A stretch of DNA of 28,295 nt from an uncultured Collinsella sp. (GCA_902489955.1 CABUBY010000009.1:1-28295); one strand, 5' to 3'; positions 7,130 through 15,421 are shown, counted from the first letter of the stretch. A program made the numbers and translations. The notes: generated by a model from the letters alone, not told the origin.

Positions 7130-7753
7130 CTAACGAATGAAGTTGGTGCGGGCGCGATCGGCTTCGGGGGCTTCGATGCCGGTGGCCTGTCCTGCCTCGA
7201 TGCAACGCAGGAGCCATGCCATGTTTTTACCGATGTTTCGCATGGTAGCAAGGCCCTCGGCGTCCTGGGCAGCCTCGCCCGGCATGGCGCCAAAGACGTT
7301 GTTCCAGTACGTGGAGGCGACCACGGGCATCTGGTTGATGGTGAAGTACTTGTTGAGTACATCGAACGTGGTCGACGTGCCGCCGCGGCGGGCAACGGCG
7401 ACAGCGGCGCCCGGCTTGTGCGCAAAGGCCTTGCTGCCAGCATAAAACGCGCGGTCGAGGGCCGAGAGGATGCGGCCGCTGGGGTGTGCGTAGTAGACGG
7501 GGGAGCCAAAGACAAAGCCGTCGGCCTGCTCGGCGGCGGCAATGAGCTCGTTCACCACGTCGTCATCAAAGGTGCATCGACCGCCAAGCTTGCCGCACTG
7601 GCCGCAACCGATGCAATCGCGGATGGGCTTGGCGCCCAGCTGAAACACCTCGGTATCAATGCCCTCGGCGTTGAGTTGCTCGGCGACCTCGGCGAGTGCG
7701 CGGGCGGTGTTGCCGTTTGCCTTGGGGCTGCCATTGACTAAAAGAACCTTCAT
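7130..7753 (-). CDS. Flavodoxin-fold NAD(P)H:FMN oxidoreductase with four-cysteine iron-sulfur motif
   Basis: A 207-residue flavoprotein. The N terminus MKVLLVNGSPKANGNT carries the FMN phosphate-binding loop, and GSPVYYAHPSG is the second flavin-contact segment. Residues 47-60 contain C47-x2-C50-x2-C53-x6-C60, the compact cysteine pattern described for iron-sulfur flavoproteins (Isf), so a 4Fe-4S cluster beside FMN is likely. This supports a role as an electron carrier or reductase in an anaerobe; the physiological partner is unknown. ATG 7753 is preferred over GTG 7756 because GGGAG sits six bases before it. The ArsC-like gene follows in the same transcript. A strong hairpin at 7818-7858 separates it from the c-di-GMP gene whose transcript reads towards it. 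Confidence 0.88.
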   Translation of the reverse strand: MKVLLVNGSPKANGNTARALAEVAEQLNAEGIDTEVFQLGAKPIRDCIGCGQCGKLGGRCTFDDDVVNELIAAAEQADGFVFGSPVYYAHPSGRILSALDRAFYAGSKAFAHKPGAAVAVARRGGTSTTFDVLNKYFTINQMPVVASTYWNNVFGAMPGEAAQDAEGLATMRNIGKNMAWLLRCIEAGQATGIEAPEADRARTNFIR

Positions 7754-7817
7754 CACAAACTCCCTCTGCTTTTGGTGACTTCTGCGGAGGATTATCGCAC
7801 GAGAGGGCAGATGGCGT

Positions 7818-7858
7818 GGGGCGCGGTGCGAAACGGTTTGTGTTTCACATCGCGCCCC
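7818..7858. terminator. Strong hairpin after the GGDEF-PAS gene
   Basis: Seventeen-base arms (starting GGGGCGCGG) with two mismatches and a 7-base loop, six bases past the stop of the minus-strand GGDEF gene. There is no T-run, so it is called from position and stem strength only. Confidence 0.5.
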
Positions 7859-7864
7859 GTGGTG

Positions 7865-9394
7865 CTAGTCCAGCTTGGTGCCCGGTACTTGCGGCGCCTC
7901 TTTAAGCAGCGCTTTGAGTTCATTCAAAATGGAAACGGGCTGTCGGTCGACGGCGTCCAGATGAAGCGTAGCCACGCGAATGGGCGGCTGGTATTCAAGT
8001 GATCCGATGAGCACAGGCGAACCCAGGAACCGCTCGATCTCCTCTGCAATCGCGTTGGTCTCTTCGGGATCAAGGTCGTCGAAAAGCGCCACGAATGTCG
8101 GTCCTGTTGAGCGGAACAGGCGGCCCTTGCCGCGCGAACAATCCATGAGGCAGGCGGCGCTTTCGGCGAGCACGCGGTCGCCTGCATCGAATCCAAAGCG
8201 GGCATTGACCTGAGCGATATCGTCGATTTTAATGGCGACCAAGCCCGCCTTGCGCGCGACGCGACGCATTTCGCCAATGGCGTTGACCAGGGCGTGGATG
8301 TCGCCCGTGCCGGTCACGGAATCGGTCGTATCTGCCAAGCTGCGGTTGATAATCATGCCCACGTACATGTTGGGCTCGGTATCGGTGCCGTCCAAGCGGT
8401 AGCCCGTGCAGTCGCAAAGCACGTATGCTTCGGTGGCATCCATCACGCGATACTGCATGTAGTGGAAGTGCCACGTACCGTTTATCACCATATCGAGCTC
8501 GGCGCGTACGTTGTCGCGGTCCTCGGGGTGAACGCGGGCAAGCCACAAGTCGAGTGAGTTGTAGGGATGCTGGGAGGGCAGGTCAAAATCGCGTACGGCA
8601 TTAACCGACCATTGCGATTCGCCCGTATCGAGATTGATGATGAACGGATAGCGCGTCTCGGAGCTCATGGAGATCGCTTGGAACACCCGGTCGTTGCACG
8701 GAAGCTGCTCGGCAATTGGGTGTTGCGGCGCGCCATTGTCTTTCGGCTGCTGCACACGATGCATAAGCTTATAACGATACATCTTGCGATCGGCATCCAT
8801 CGTCATCTGGCGACGCGTGTCGCCGGCAAGTGGATCGACGCGCGAGCAGCCAAAGCTAAAGCTAGCGATCATGGGCGCTTTGCCGCCGGAGGTTGCTTCG
8901 ATTAGATCGGCACGGGCCTGTTCCATACGCTGCTCGAGCTCAGCTTCGCTTGCCGTGGGGGACACGAGTACAAACTCGTCTCCACCGATACGGAACAGCA
9001 TCTCATCGTGTTCTATGGTTTCGGAGAGCGTGCGGCAGATGCTCAGAATATAGCGATTGCCTTCGGCGTGGCCAAACTTATCATTGCAATGCTTGAGATG
9101 GTCGATGTCAATATAGGCGCAGGTGAAGGGGTCGCCTTTGCGCCAGAGCTGCTCGACGTGACGGTCGAGTCCGCCGCGGTTGCCCAAGTTGGTGAGCGGA
9201 TCGATATAGGCGTTGCACTCAAGCAGCTGGCGCTCTTGTTGCAGGATGGCATGCGTCTTTTGCAGTTGCTCACCAACGGCGCGTAGCCCAGCAGGCAGCG
9301 CGGCAACATCGAGTTCGGCGGTCGAGACGCCGTTCGCAAGTCGCTGAAGATAGGCAATAATCGATTGCTCGCCCAGGCGATACGACTCGTTCAT
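7865..9394 (-). CDS. GGDEF-PAS-degenerate GGDEF protein (probable diguanylate cyclase)
   Basis: A 509-residue soluble protein; no membrane segment is seen. After a helical N terminus (1-60), residues 62-212 form a GGDEF domain with DPLTNLGNRGG, YIDIDHLKHCND and intact RIGGDEF (GGDEF at 137-141). Residues about 240-350 resemble a PAS_3 domain (LWLARVHPEDR and MQYRV). Residues about 355-480 repeat the GGDEF fold, but the signature is RSTGPTFVAL, so that domain cannot be a normal cyclase. The inhibitory RxxD site is absent before the first GGDEF (IEHD instead). It should make c-di-GMP from GTP, gated by the PAS domain. ATG 9394 is chosen from AAGGAGG at 9404-9410; an upstream TTG in frame would include that site. 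The next gene upstream is a larger relative with the same domain order. Confidence 0.88.
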   Translation of the reverse strand: MNESYRLGEQSIIAYLQRLANGVSTAELDVAALPAGLRAVGEQLQKTHAILQQERQLLECNAYIDPLTNLGNRGGLDRHVEQLWRKGDPFTCAYIDIDHLKHCNDKFGHAEGNRYILSICRTLSETIEHDEMLFRIGGDEFVLVSPTASEAELEQRMEQARADLIEATSGGKAPMIASFSFGCSRVDPLAGDTRRQMTMDADRKMYRYKLMHRVQQPKDNGAPQHPIAEQLPCNDRVFQAISMSSETRYPFIINLDTGESQWSVNAVRDFDLPSQHPYNSLDLWLARVHPEDRDNVRAELDMVINGTWHFHYMQYRVMDATEAYVLCDCTGYRLDGTDTEPNMYVGMIINRSLADTTDSVTGTGDIHALVNAIGEMRRVARKAGLVAIKIDDIAQVNARFGFDAGDRVLAESAACLMDCSRGKGRLFRSTGPTFVALFDDLDPEETNAIAEEIERFLGSPVLIGSLEYQPPIRVATLHLDAVDRQPVSILNELKALLKEAPQVPGTKLD

Positions 9395-9432
9395 GATGAA
9401 TAACCTCCTTGGGCAGAACAACGGTTTGTATC

Positions 9433-9463
9433 ATATCCCCAATTCGGTTTGAATTGGGGATAT
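9433..9463. promoter_or_regulatory. Perfect palindrome in the leader of the GGDEF-PAS gene
   Basis: Thirteen-base arms (ATATCCCCAATTC / GAATTGGGGATAT) with a 5-base loop, 39-69 bases before the start codon. There is no T-run on the minus strand, so an operator or RNA stem is as likely as a terminator for the preceding EAL gene. Confidence 0.5.
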
Positions 9464-9521
9464 AAGTTAGCTAATGGAGACAAATGCCCGCTTCGGCGGT
9501 GGCGTTTTGCGCGCGAGCGTA

Positions 9522-12239
9522 TCAGTTGTTATTGCCACCATCGAGCAATGCCTCAAAATCATTCGCCGGCATGGGGCGGTAGTAGAGGAAGCCCTGAGCG
9601 TAGCGGGCGCCCATCTGTCGTAGCATGTTCGCCTGCTCATTTGTCTCGACGCCTTCGACCACAACGGGCAGATGGAGCGACTGCGCCATATCGAGCATTG
9701 ATGTAATGATTTGCGCGCTGCGGCCTTGATCTCCGTCGGCGGGAACAAACGTGCGGTCGAGCTTGATAACGTCGACGTTGACGTTCTTGAGCATCGCGAG
9801 CGTGGACTGGCCGGTGCCAAAGTCGTCCATATAGGTTGAGAAGCCGCGGGTGTGCAGGTCGGCAGTCAGTTTATCCACGGCCTCGGATTCTCCCGTATAG
9901 GCTGTCTCGGTGATCTCGATGCGCATGAGTTCGGGCGGTAGGTTGTATTGGGCGGCAAGTGCTCCCATATGTTCGGCAACATCGCAGGCAAGGATATCCA
10001 CGCGCGACACATTGAGCGAGATCGGAACCACGCGAAGCCCCCGGTCGATGCGCTCGCGCAGCCACGAGGCGACGCCCTGCCAAATGTACTTGTCGAGCGT
10101 CACTACAAAGCCGCTTTCCTCGAGTGCGGGGATAAACGTTACAGGCGAAATGAGGGAACCGTCCTTGCCAATCCAGCGCGTGAGCGCCTCGGCGCCAACG
10201 ATCTCGCCAGTTTCCATGTCGACCTGGGGCTGCAGGTAGTAGGTAATGCGGCCGTTTGAGAACGCATACTGGAATTCGGTCAGCGTGCGGTGGAACGCGG
10301 TTTCGTGCTCGTACTCCTCGGGGCGGAAAATGGCGACGCGCTCCTTAAAGTCGTTTTTTGCGCGCCGATTGGTAAACATGGCCTTGGCCTGCGCGTCGAT
10401 GGTGATTTCCTCGTTGGGGTCGATGGGGCAAACGCCCATGGACGGCCAGAAACCCACGCCGTCATCATGCTTGGCCACGGCGGCGCGAACGCGGTTATAG
10501 ATTTGATGGACGGTGTCGTGCTCAAAGGGGATGAGAATGCAAAAGTCATCTTGGCCCCAGTATCCTGCGACGCCCATCTCGGCATTCTCGATGTCTTTGA
10601 GGACCGTGCCCACATCGGCGAGCACGCGGTCGCCCTCGGCCTGTCCGTGCCATTCGTTAAACAGTCGCATATGACCCATGTCGACGGTGGCGATACACCA
10701 AGCGCCGTCGCGCCCTGTCCTCAGAAATGCGTTGGCACGCCGCATAAACTCGCTGGGTCGATAGAGGCCCGTGAGCGTATCGATGCGTTCGGCGACGGCG
10801 CTTTTACGCTCAATTTCGGGTATGGGGAGGCTGTCGTTGGGGGCAAGCCCGCCGGCGGCGCGAAGACGACGGTCGAGTTCGCCTAAAACAGCGGTCGCTT
10901 GATTGATTAAGCGCTCGTAAAAGGCCGGGACGACAAGACAGACGGGGGTAATGGTGTCGTTCGCGATTCGAACAGGAGCGAAAACGGCCTCTTTAAGATG
11001 ATGGGTCAGTTGCTCGAATGCCTCGTGGTCCAGATCGTTGCTGAGCACGACGAACTGGGCGTTTCGCGAGCGGAAGACGCGACTTCTGCCGCGGGTGATC
11101 GATAACATGCGGCCTGCGTATTCGGCGAGCATGTTGTCGACAGCCTCGGCCCCGTAGAGCTCGTTGAACTTTGCCGTGCCACAAACGCGGACCGCTATAA
11201 GCCCCGTCTCGCAACGGTCGCGACGGCAGGCATCGATAGCGTTGATCAGCATACGCTGCGTTCCGAGGCCCGTGGCGGCGTCGACGGTCTCGGCGAGTGA
11301 GTGGTTGACGAGCTCGCCGACATAGAGCGAGGGGGTATTTCCGTCGCCGTCGATGCGAAACCCGCGAGCGCGGCAGAGGACGTAGTCGCCCGCGGCATTG
11401 CGCATGCGGTACTGCATGACGCGGCGGTGTTTGGAGCCATTATAGATTTGGTCGATGTCGTTGATGTAGGCCTCAAGGTCATCGGGGTGGACGCGCGTTT
11501 TCCAGTAATCGTGGCAGTTGTCTACATGCTCAGAAGGAAGACCGAGATCGCGCGAGGCGCCTTGTGACCAAAGGGTGCGATGTTTGTCCAAGTTCTCGAT
11601 AAAGCAATAACGGCCTTCGTTGAGCATCGAAAAGGCGTCAAAAACGCGATCGCTTATTTCGAAGTCGTCGGTGTGGACTTGCGCGATATTGCGTCGATCA
11701 AGATGCATGGCATGGCGTAGCTTGTAGTCGTACATGCGATGGTCGGCATCGAGTGTCATGCGATTGGAGACTTCACCCAGGGCGGGGTCGGCGTGCGACA
11801 CTCCGTAGCTAAACGAGTGAGGCATCTCGGAATCGTTGTTTTTGAGTAGGACCGTTCGGCAGTGTTCCAGGCGCTCGGCGAGGTCGTCCTCGGTCGCAAT
11901 CGTAGACAGGATGGCAAACTCGTCGCCGCCTATGCGAAACGCCGCCTCGTCCACCTTCATATACAGCTTGAGATAGAGGCTTACCTGCAAGATATAGCGG
12001 TTGCCCTCGTCATGCCCGAAGACGTCGTTGCAGTGCTTAAGGTTATCGATGTCGATAAACGCCATGGTCACGGGCAGTTCCTGCTCCCAGATTTCCTCTA
12101 GGGAACGGGCAAAGCCGCCGCGGTTGCCAAGTCCGGTGAGCTGGTCGGTAAAGGCCGTCCTAATCAGATCATCCTGACGCTCGAGAAGGTCACGGACGGT
12201 CATTTCGAGCGTTTCGGTGTAATTGCTGACGGTGTCCAT
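9522..12239 (-). CDS. GGDEF-PAS-GGDEF-GGDEF-EAL multidomain c-di-GMP protein
   Basis: A 905-residue protein. Domains in order: GGDEF 1 (about 31-178) with FIDIDNLKHCND and intact RIGGDEF (104-108); PAS_3-like (about 200-312); a degenerate GGDEF (about 320-440, signature RSRNAQFVVL); another GGDEF-like domain (485-638) with DTLTGLYR but GQDDF instead of GGDEF; and an EAL domain (645-900). The EAL domain keeps EALTRW (684-689), SLNVSR, EITET, DDFGTG (805-810), K826 and EGVET, so it should hydrolyse c-di-GMP. GGDEF 1 lacks an RxxD inhibitory site (MKVD). The first 440 residues parallel the whole neighbouring GGDEF-PAS protein. ATG 12239 is preferred because homology begins there; no strong ribosome site precedes it. 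A 70-codon upstream extension from a TTG runs over a TATAAT-like promoter and looks non-coding. Making and breaking c-di-GMP in one protein is inferred. Confidence 0.9.
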   Translation of the reverse strand: MDTVSNYTETLEMTVRDLLERQDDLIRTAFTDQLTGLGNRGGFARSLEEIWEQELPVTMAFIDIDNLKHCNDVFGHDEGNRYILQVSLYLKLYMKVDEAAFRIGGDEFAILSTIATEDDLAERLEHCRTVLLKNNDSEMPHSFSYGVSHADPALGEVSNRMTLDADHRMYDYKLRHAMHLDRRNIAQVHTDDFEISDRVFDAFSMLNEGRYCFIENLDKHRTLWSQGASRDLGLPSEHVDNCHDYWKTRVHPDDLEAYINDIDQIYNGSKHRRVMQYRMRNAAGDYVLCRARGFRIDGDGNTPSLYVGELVNHSLAETVDAATGLGTQRMLINAIDACRRDRCETGLIAVRVCGTAKFNELYGAEAVDNMLAEYAGRMLSITRGRSRVFRSRNAQFVVLSNDLDHEAFEQLTHHLKEAVFAPVRIANDTITPVCLVVPAFYERLINQATAVLGELDRRLRAAGGLAPNDSLPIPEIERKSAVAERIDTLTGLYRPSEFMRRANAFLRTGRDGAWCIATVDMGHMRLFNEWHGQAEGDRVLADVGTVLKDIENAEMGVAGYWGQDDFCILIPFEHDTVHQIYNRVRAAVAKHDDGVGFWPSMGVCPIDPNEEITIDAQAKAMFTNRRAKNDFKERVAIFRPEEYEHETAFHRTLTEFQYAFSNGRITYYLQPQVDMETGEIVGAEALTRWIGKDGSLISPVTFIPALEESGFVVTLDKYIWQGVASWLRERIDRGLRVVPISLNVSRVDILACDVAEHMGALAAQYNLPPELMRIEITETAYTGESEAVDKLTADLHTRGFSTYMDDFGTGQSTLAMLKNVNVDVIKLDRTFVPADGDQGRSAQIITSMLDMAQSLHLPVVVEGVETNEQANMLRQMGARYAQGFLYYRPMPANDFEALLDGGNNN

Positions 12240-12416
12240 GTTGTAAGCGGCTTTCTGGGGTCGGGGCGGATGGCGTCGGGCGAGCTCGTAGTGTACACGC
12301 GTCGTTGCTCCGCGCCTTGCGTGTGTCCAGGCCCCCGCCTTGCTGCGTTGTTGAGTTACTTTGCCGGCTAATGTTCGCTGTTGATAACTGCTGAGTAGTG
12401 TAAACAACAGTACAAA

Positions 12417-12422
12417 ATTATA
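12417..12422 (-). promoter_or_regulatory. -10 element (TATAAT) for the GGDEF/EAL gene
   Basis: A consensus TATAAT in an AT-rich island on the minus strand, about 180 bases before the start. No good -35 at 16-18 bases; TTGTCA lies about 21 bases upstream. Confidence 0.4.
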
Positions 12423-12513
12423 TAGGGGTGCCCATACTATGGGTGACAATTATTTGCCAAGCGGTAACACGACGATGCGATGTTCGATGAAAATGCGACT
12501 GAGACGATATATG

Positions 12514-12542
12514 TTGACGGGTATACTTGTCCCGTTTAAAAA
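12514..12542 (+). promoter_or_regulatory. Predicted promoter of the patatin-like gene
   Basis: TTGACG at 12514-12519 and TAAAAA at 12537-12542 with a 17-base spacer, 21 bases before the start. TATACT at 12522-12527 is an alternative -10. Confidence 0.45.
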
Positions 12543-12563
12543 CGCAGAAACGGGGATGATCGC

Positions 12564-13433
12564 ATGACGCAGCCAGATACGACGCGCACGGTGGGGCTCG
12601 CGCTCGAGGGGGGCGGCTACCGCGGTATGTATACGGCGGGCGTGCTCGACGTATGGATGGAGCGCGGCTTAACTTGCGACCATATGGTGGGTGTCTCGGC
12701 GGGCGCGGCGTTTGGCTACAACTTTAAATCGCGGCAGATTGGGCGCGCCATTCGCTACAACAAGGCCTATTGCGCCGACAAGCGCTATGCGAGCGTAACG
12801 AGCTGGTTGCGAACAGGGGACATGTTTAATGCCGATTTTGCCTATCACGAGGTGCCCGTCGAGCGCGATCCCATCGACCTGGAGACATATCGTGCCTGCC
12901 CCATGCGGTTTACGTGCGTGTGTACCGATATCGAGACGGGCAAGGCCGTCTATCACGATCTGCCGTATGGCGACGAGCGCGATATCGAGTGGATTCGGGC
13001 GTCGTCTGCGATTCCTGTGGCGACGCGTCCTGTCGCCATTGAGGGGCATAAATATCTGGATGGCGGCGTTGCCGATTCCATTCCCAGTGCTTGGCTGTTT
13101 GCGCAGGGCTATGACCGCAACGTGGTGGTGCTGACGCAGCCGGCGGGCTTTGTAAAGCAGCCCAACAGCGTGATGCCCATGCTGCGGCGCGTGTTCCGTC
13201 ACTACCCGGAGTTTGTCGCAGCGCTTGAGCATCGGCATGAGGTCTACAATGCCACGCTCGATGACCTGGCACGTCGCGAGGCTGCCGGCGAGGTCTTTGT
13301 GGTGCGGCCGAGCGAATCGGTGAAGGTGCCGTCGCTGTGCCGCGAGCCCGATGAGCTCGAGCGCATCTACCAGATCGGCCGCCACGATGCGGAGGCGACT
13401 TTGCCGGCGCTGGAAGCGTATCTGGCGGGGTAG
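12564..13433 (+). CDS. Patatin-like phospholipase (RssA-type serine hydrolase)
   Basis: A 289-residue protein with all patatin hallmarks: oxyanion loop GGGYRG (16-21), nucleophile elbow G43-V-S45-A-G47 and the catalytic-dyad aspartate D166 in DGG. It lacks a signal peptide and membrane segments, so it is probably cytosolic. Bacterial relatives hydrolyse acyl esters of phospholipids or other lipids; the substrate is unknown. ATG 12564 follows AACGGGG at a spacing of eight bases, with a plausible promoter just upstream. The gene is monocistronic: a divergent c-di-GMP gene lies before it and a convergent thiE after it, with a long palindrome between the stops. Confidence 0.92.
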   Translation: MTQPDTTRTVGLALEGGGYRGMYTAGVLDVWMERGLTCDHMVGVSAGAAFGYNFKSRQIGRAIRYNKAYCADKRYASVTSWLRTGDMFNADFAYHEVPVERDPIDLETYRACPMRFTCVCTDIETGKAVYHDLPYGDERDIEWIRASSAIPVATRPVAIEGHKYLDGGVADSIPSAWLFAQGYDRNVVVLTQPAGFVKQPNSVMPMLRRVFRHYPEFVAALEHRHEVYNATLDDLARREAAGEVFVVRPSESVKVPSLCREPDELERIYQIGRHDAEATLPALEAYLAG

Positions 13434-13454
13434 GCAAACTGCCATGGGCTCGGC

Positions 13455-13500
13455 GGAAAGCGCATCCCGGAATGGACGTCCAAACTGGGATGCGCTTTCC
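13455..13500. terminator. Palindrome between patatin gene and thiE
   Basis: Perfect 14-base arms (GGAAAGCGCATCCC / GGGATGCGCTTTCC) around an 18-base loop that contains its own 10-base palindrome TGGACGTCCA. It lies between convergent stops; there are no T-runs, so the terminator role is inferred from position. Confidence 0.5.
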
Positions 13501-13544
13501 ATTGCTGAAGATATGAGGCTGCGGAGTAGCTGCTCGGCCTAGAC

Positions 13545-14240
13545 TTACGCCTGCTGCCAGGTGTCGACGAGCTCCTTGGCTGCGGCGTGGGGGTCGCTGA
13601 CGCTGCAGACGGCGCTCACCACAAAGAAGCCGTCGACGCCGGTGGCCTTCAGCTGCGGCAGGTCGGCCGTCTTGACGCCGCCGCCCACCACGATGGGCAC
13701 GGGGCTTGCCGCGTGGAGTGCGGCCAGGTCTTCAAAGCTCTTGGTGATGATAGAGCCGTCGGCCGCGCGTCCGCAATCGCGCTTGGTCTCGGTCTCGTGG
13801 AGCGGGCCGATGCCCAGGTAGTCGACCAGGCTCATGTCGGCGGTTTTGACGTACTCGAGCATCTCCTCGCAACGGGCGGAAAGACCCACGATGGCATCGG
13901 GGCCCAGAAGCTTGCGGCAGACCTCGATGGGAATATCGCTCTGGCCCACGTGCACGCCGTCGACGGCAATGCCCTGTTCGCGCGCGGCAAGCACACAGTC
14001 CAGACGGTCGTCGATTAACAGGGCGACCTGACCGGTCTTGCCGGCCTGTGCGATAGCCTGCGCGGCGTCGTCGGTCAGCGCGATGATCTCGCGGGCACTT
14101 GCCACCTTGGAGCGCACCTGAATGCAGGTAAAGCCGGCGTCGAGTGCCTGGGCCACTACATCGCCCACGGGGCGCCCGAGCGTGTTTTCGGGGCCGAGTA
14201 CCAGGTAGGCCGAGATATCAAGGTTGTCGCGGATGCTCAT
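13545..14240 (-). CDS. thiE: Thiamine phosphate synthase ThiE
   Basis: A 231-residue TIM-barrel enzyme that joins HMP pyrophosphate to thiazole phosphate, giving thiamine phosphate. Recognisable segments are TCIQVRSK, LLIDDRLD, DGVHVGQSD, YLGIGPLHETETK, PIVVGGGVK and FFVVSAVCS, in family order. The phosphate-binding segment reads GPLHETETK where many ThiE proteins have GP.F.T.TK, a mild variation. Its ATG at 14240 overlaps the stop of the MTH1187-family gene by four bases (ATGA), indicating translational coupling. It is the last gene of the riboswitch-controlled thiM operon. Confidence 0.95.
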   Translation of the reverse strand: MSIRDNLDISAYLVLGPENTLGRPVGDVVAQALDAGFTCIQVRSKVASAREIIALTDDAAQAIAQAGKTGQVALLIDDRLDCVLAAREQGIAVDGVHVGQSDIPIEVCRKLLGPDAIVGLSARCEEMLEYVKTADMSLVDYLGIGPLHETETKRDCGRAADGSIITKSFEDLAALHAASPVPIVVGGGVKTADLPQLKATGVDGFFVVSAVCSVSDPHAAAKELVDTWQQA

Positions 14241-14578
14241 CGTGCTTCCTCCTGCTTTTTGATCTGCGCTTCCATGCGCTCGAGTTTGCCGGTCATGGTG
14301 TCGGTAAATCCGGGTCGAATATCTGCCTTGAGCACGACTTCGGTGCGGATGCCCTTGCTCGCCAACACAAAGGTCGCGTCGCGCACGACCTGCATGACTT
14401 CGTCCCAGTCGCCCTCGATCTCGGTGAACATCGAGGTGGTGCGGTTGGGAAGGCCACTCTCGCGAATGACGCGCACGACCTCGGCGACCTCGGCGGACAG
14501 CTCATCGCCGGTGCCGCACGGGGCGATGGCCACGGCGACGAGTGTGTTCATGCCGGCGCTGGTTGTGGACTCGGACAT
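14237..14578 (-). CDS. MTH1187-family thiamine-binding protein (DUF77)
   Basis: A 113-residue ferredoxin-like small protein of the MTH1187/YkoF-related family (Thiamine_BP). Characteristic segments are VAVAIAPCGTG, SGLPNRTTSMFTEIEGDWDEV and a late VLKADIRPG. Family members bind thiamine or HMP-like ligands and often sit in thiamine loci; its position between thiM and thiE supports that here. ATG 14578 is chosen because GAGGAGG, overlapping the end of thiM, stands in front of it; ATG at the tenth codon is an alternative. It overlaps thiE by four bases. Whether it acts as a carrier, a sequestering protein or an uptake helper cannot be decided from sequence. Confidence 0.88.
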   Translation of the reverse strand: MSESTTSAGMNTLVAVAIAPCGTGDELSAEVAEVVRVIRESGLPNRTTSMFTEIEGDWDEVMQVVRDATFVLASKGIRTEVVLKADIRPGFTDTMTGKLERMEAQIKKQEEAR

Positions 14579-14581
14579 GGC

Positions 14582-15421
14582 TTATGCCTCCTCGAGTTCG
14601 AGTTGGTTGTCGGCAATATCTTGGGCGGTCGCGCGGTAGAGCTCGTCGATAAAGGCGACCTTAAAGCTTGCCGGGGCATCGGCGACAGCGGCGGCACGCG
14701 TACCGGCGACGTTGTAGACGGCGGTGCCGCAGATGGCTGCCGTAAACGGATCGGCAGCACAGGCGTACACGGCCAGTACGCCGCCTTGCGAGCAACCGCA
14801 GCCGGTGATCTTGGACATGAGCGGGCTGCCGCCGTGGGACTTGGCCACGGTCGTGCCGTCGGTAATCAGGTCGACTTCGCCCGAGACGACCACGGCGCCG
14901 CCAGTGTAGCGGGCGAGCGCCACGGCGGCATCGCGGGCGGCGTCGACCGTGTCGGTGGTATCGACACCGCGCACGCGGCTCAGATTGGCCGCCTCGCCTT
15001 CAAGACCCCACAGGCCGGCGAGCGCGATGATCTCGGAGGCGTTGCCGCGCACGATGGCGGGCTTGTACTGCTTGAGTTCGTTTACCAGCTGGGTGCGCAG
15101 GCTGCCAATGCCCAGGCCCACCGGATCGAGCACCCAGGGCTTGCCGGCGTCGTGTGCCGCCTTGGCCGCGCGGGGAATCGTCTGCTCGTAGATGGGGAAG
15201 AGCGTGCCCATGTTGAGATAGATGGCGCCGCCGCCGGCAACGAGTGCCTCGCCCTCGTCGGGTAGATAGACCATGGCGGCCGAACCGCCCACGGCGAGCT
15301 GCGCGTTGGCGACAAAGTCGATCGTCACCGTGTTGGTGATGGAGCCAGCCATCGGATTGGTGGCGCGAATCTCCCCCACGGCCTTGATCACGTTTTGCTT
15401 AAGCTGTTTCGAATCAATCAC
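14582..15421 (-). CDS. thiM: Hydroxyethylthiazole kinase ThiM
   Basis: A 279-residue ribokinase-like enzyme that phosphorylates 4-methyl-5-(2-hydroxyethyl)thiazole for thiamine salvage. Segments matching the family include NPMAGSITNTVTIDFVANA, AIYLNMGTL, PWVLDPVGLG, IVRGNASEI and the anion-hole/catalytic GCGCSQGG near the C terminus, where many ThiM proteins have GTGC. GTG 15421 is the start: AAGGAGG (15430-15436) lies eight bases upstream, and the longer open frame beyond it is the translated riboswitch. It heads an operon with the MTH1187-family gene and thiE. No thiC, thiD or thiG is in the window, so this locus fits salvage rather than complete synthesis. Confidence 0.94.
   Translation of the reverse strand: MIDSKQLKQNVIKAVGEIRATNPMAGSITNTVTIDFVANAQLAVGGSAAMVYLPDEGEALVAGGGAIYLNMGTLFPIYEQTIPRAAKAAHDAGKPWVLDPVGLGIGSLRTQLVNELKQYKPAIVRGNASEIIALAGLWGLEGEAANLSRVRGVDTTDTVDAARDAAVALARYTGGAVVVSGEVDLITDGTTVAKSHGGSPLMSKITGCGCSQGGVLAVYACAADPFTAAICGTAVYNVAGTRAAAVADAPASFKVAFIDELYRATAQDIADNQLELEEA

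Larger units (their letters stand above)
12240..12563. other. Divergent intergenic region between EAL gene and patatin gene
   Basis: 324 bases without a convincing gene. It holds a -10-like TATAAT on the minus strand at 12417-12422 and a TTGACG-17-TAAAAA promoter on the plus strand at 12514-12542. The predicted minus-strand leader is about 170 nt. I looked for a c-di-GMP riboswitch in it and did not find the conserved GEMM core. Confidence 0.6.

Noticed and set aside
12379..12387. DnaA-box-like TTATCAACA on the minus strand
   Set aside because: A single site with one mismatch and no cluster, dnaA or dnaN gene nearby.
12240..12425. c-di-GMP (GEMM) riboswitch in the leader of the GGDEF/EAL gene
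   Set aside because: A CGCAAGGC stretch resembles part of the motif, but the conserved tetraloop and receptor segments are missing.
14144..15265. Long plus-strand open frame (373 codons) opposite thiM, the MTH1187-family gene and thiE
   Set aside because: It is antisense to three well-recognised genes, has low-complexity composition typical of GC-rich shadow frames, and matches no family.
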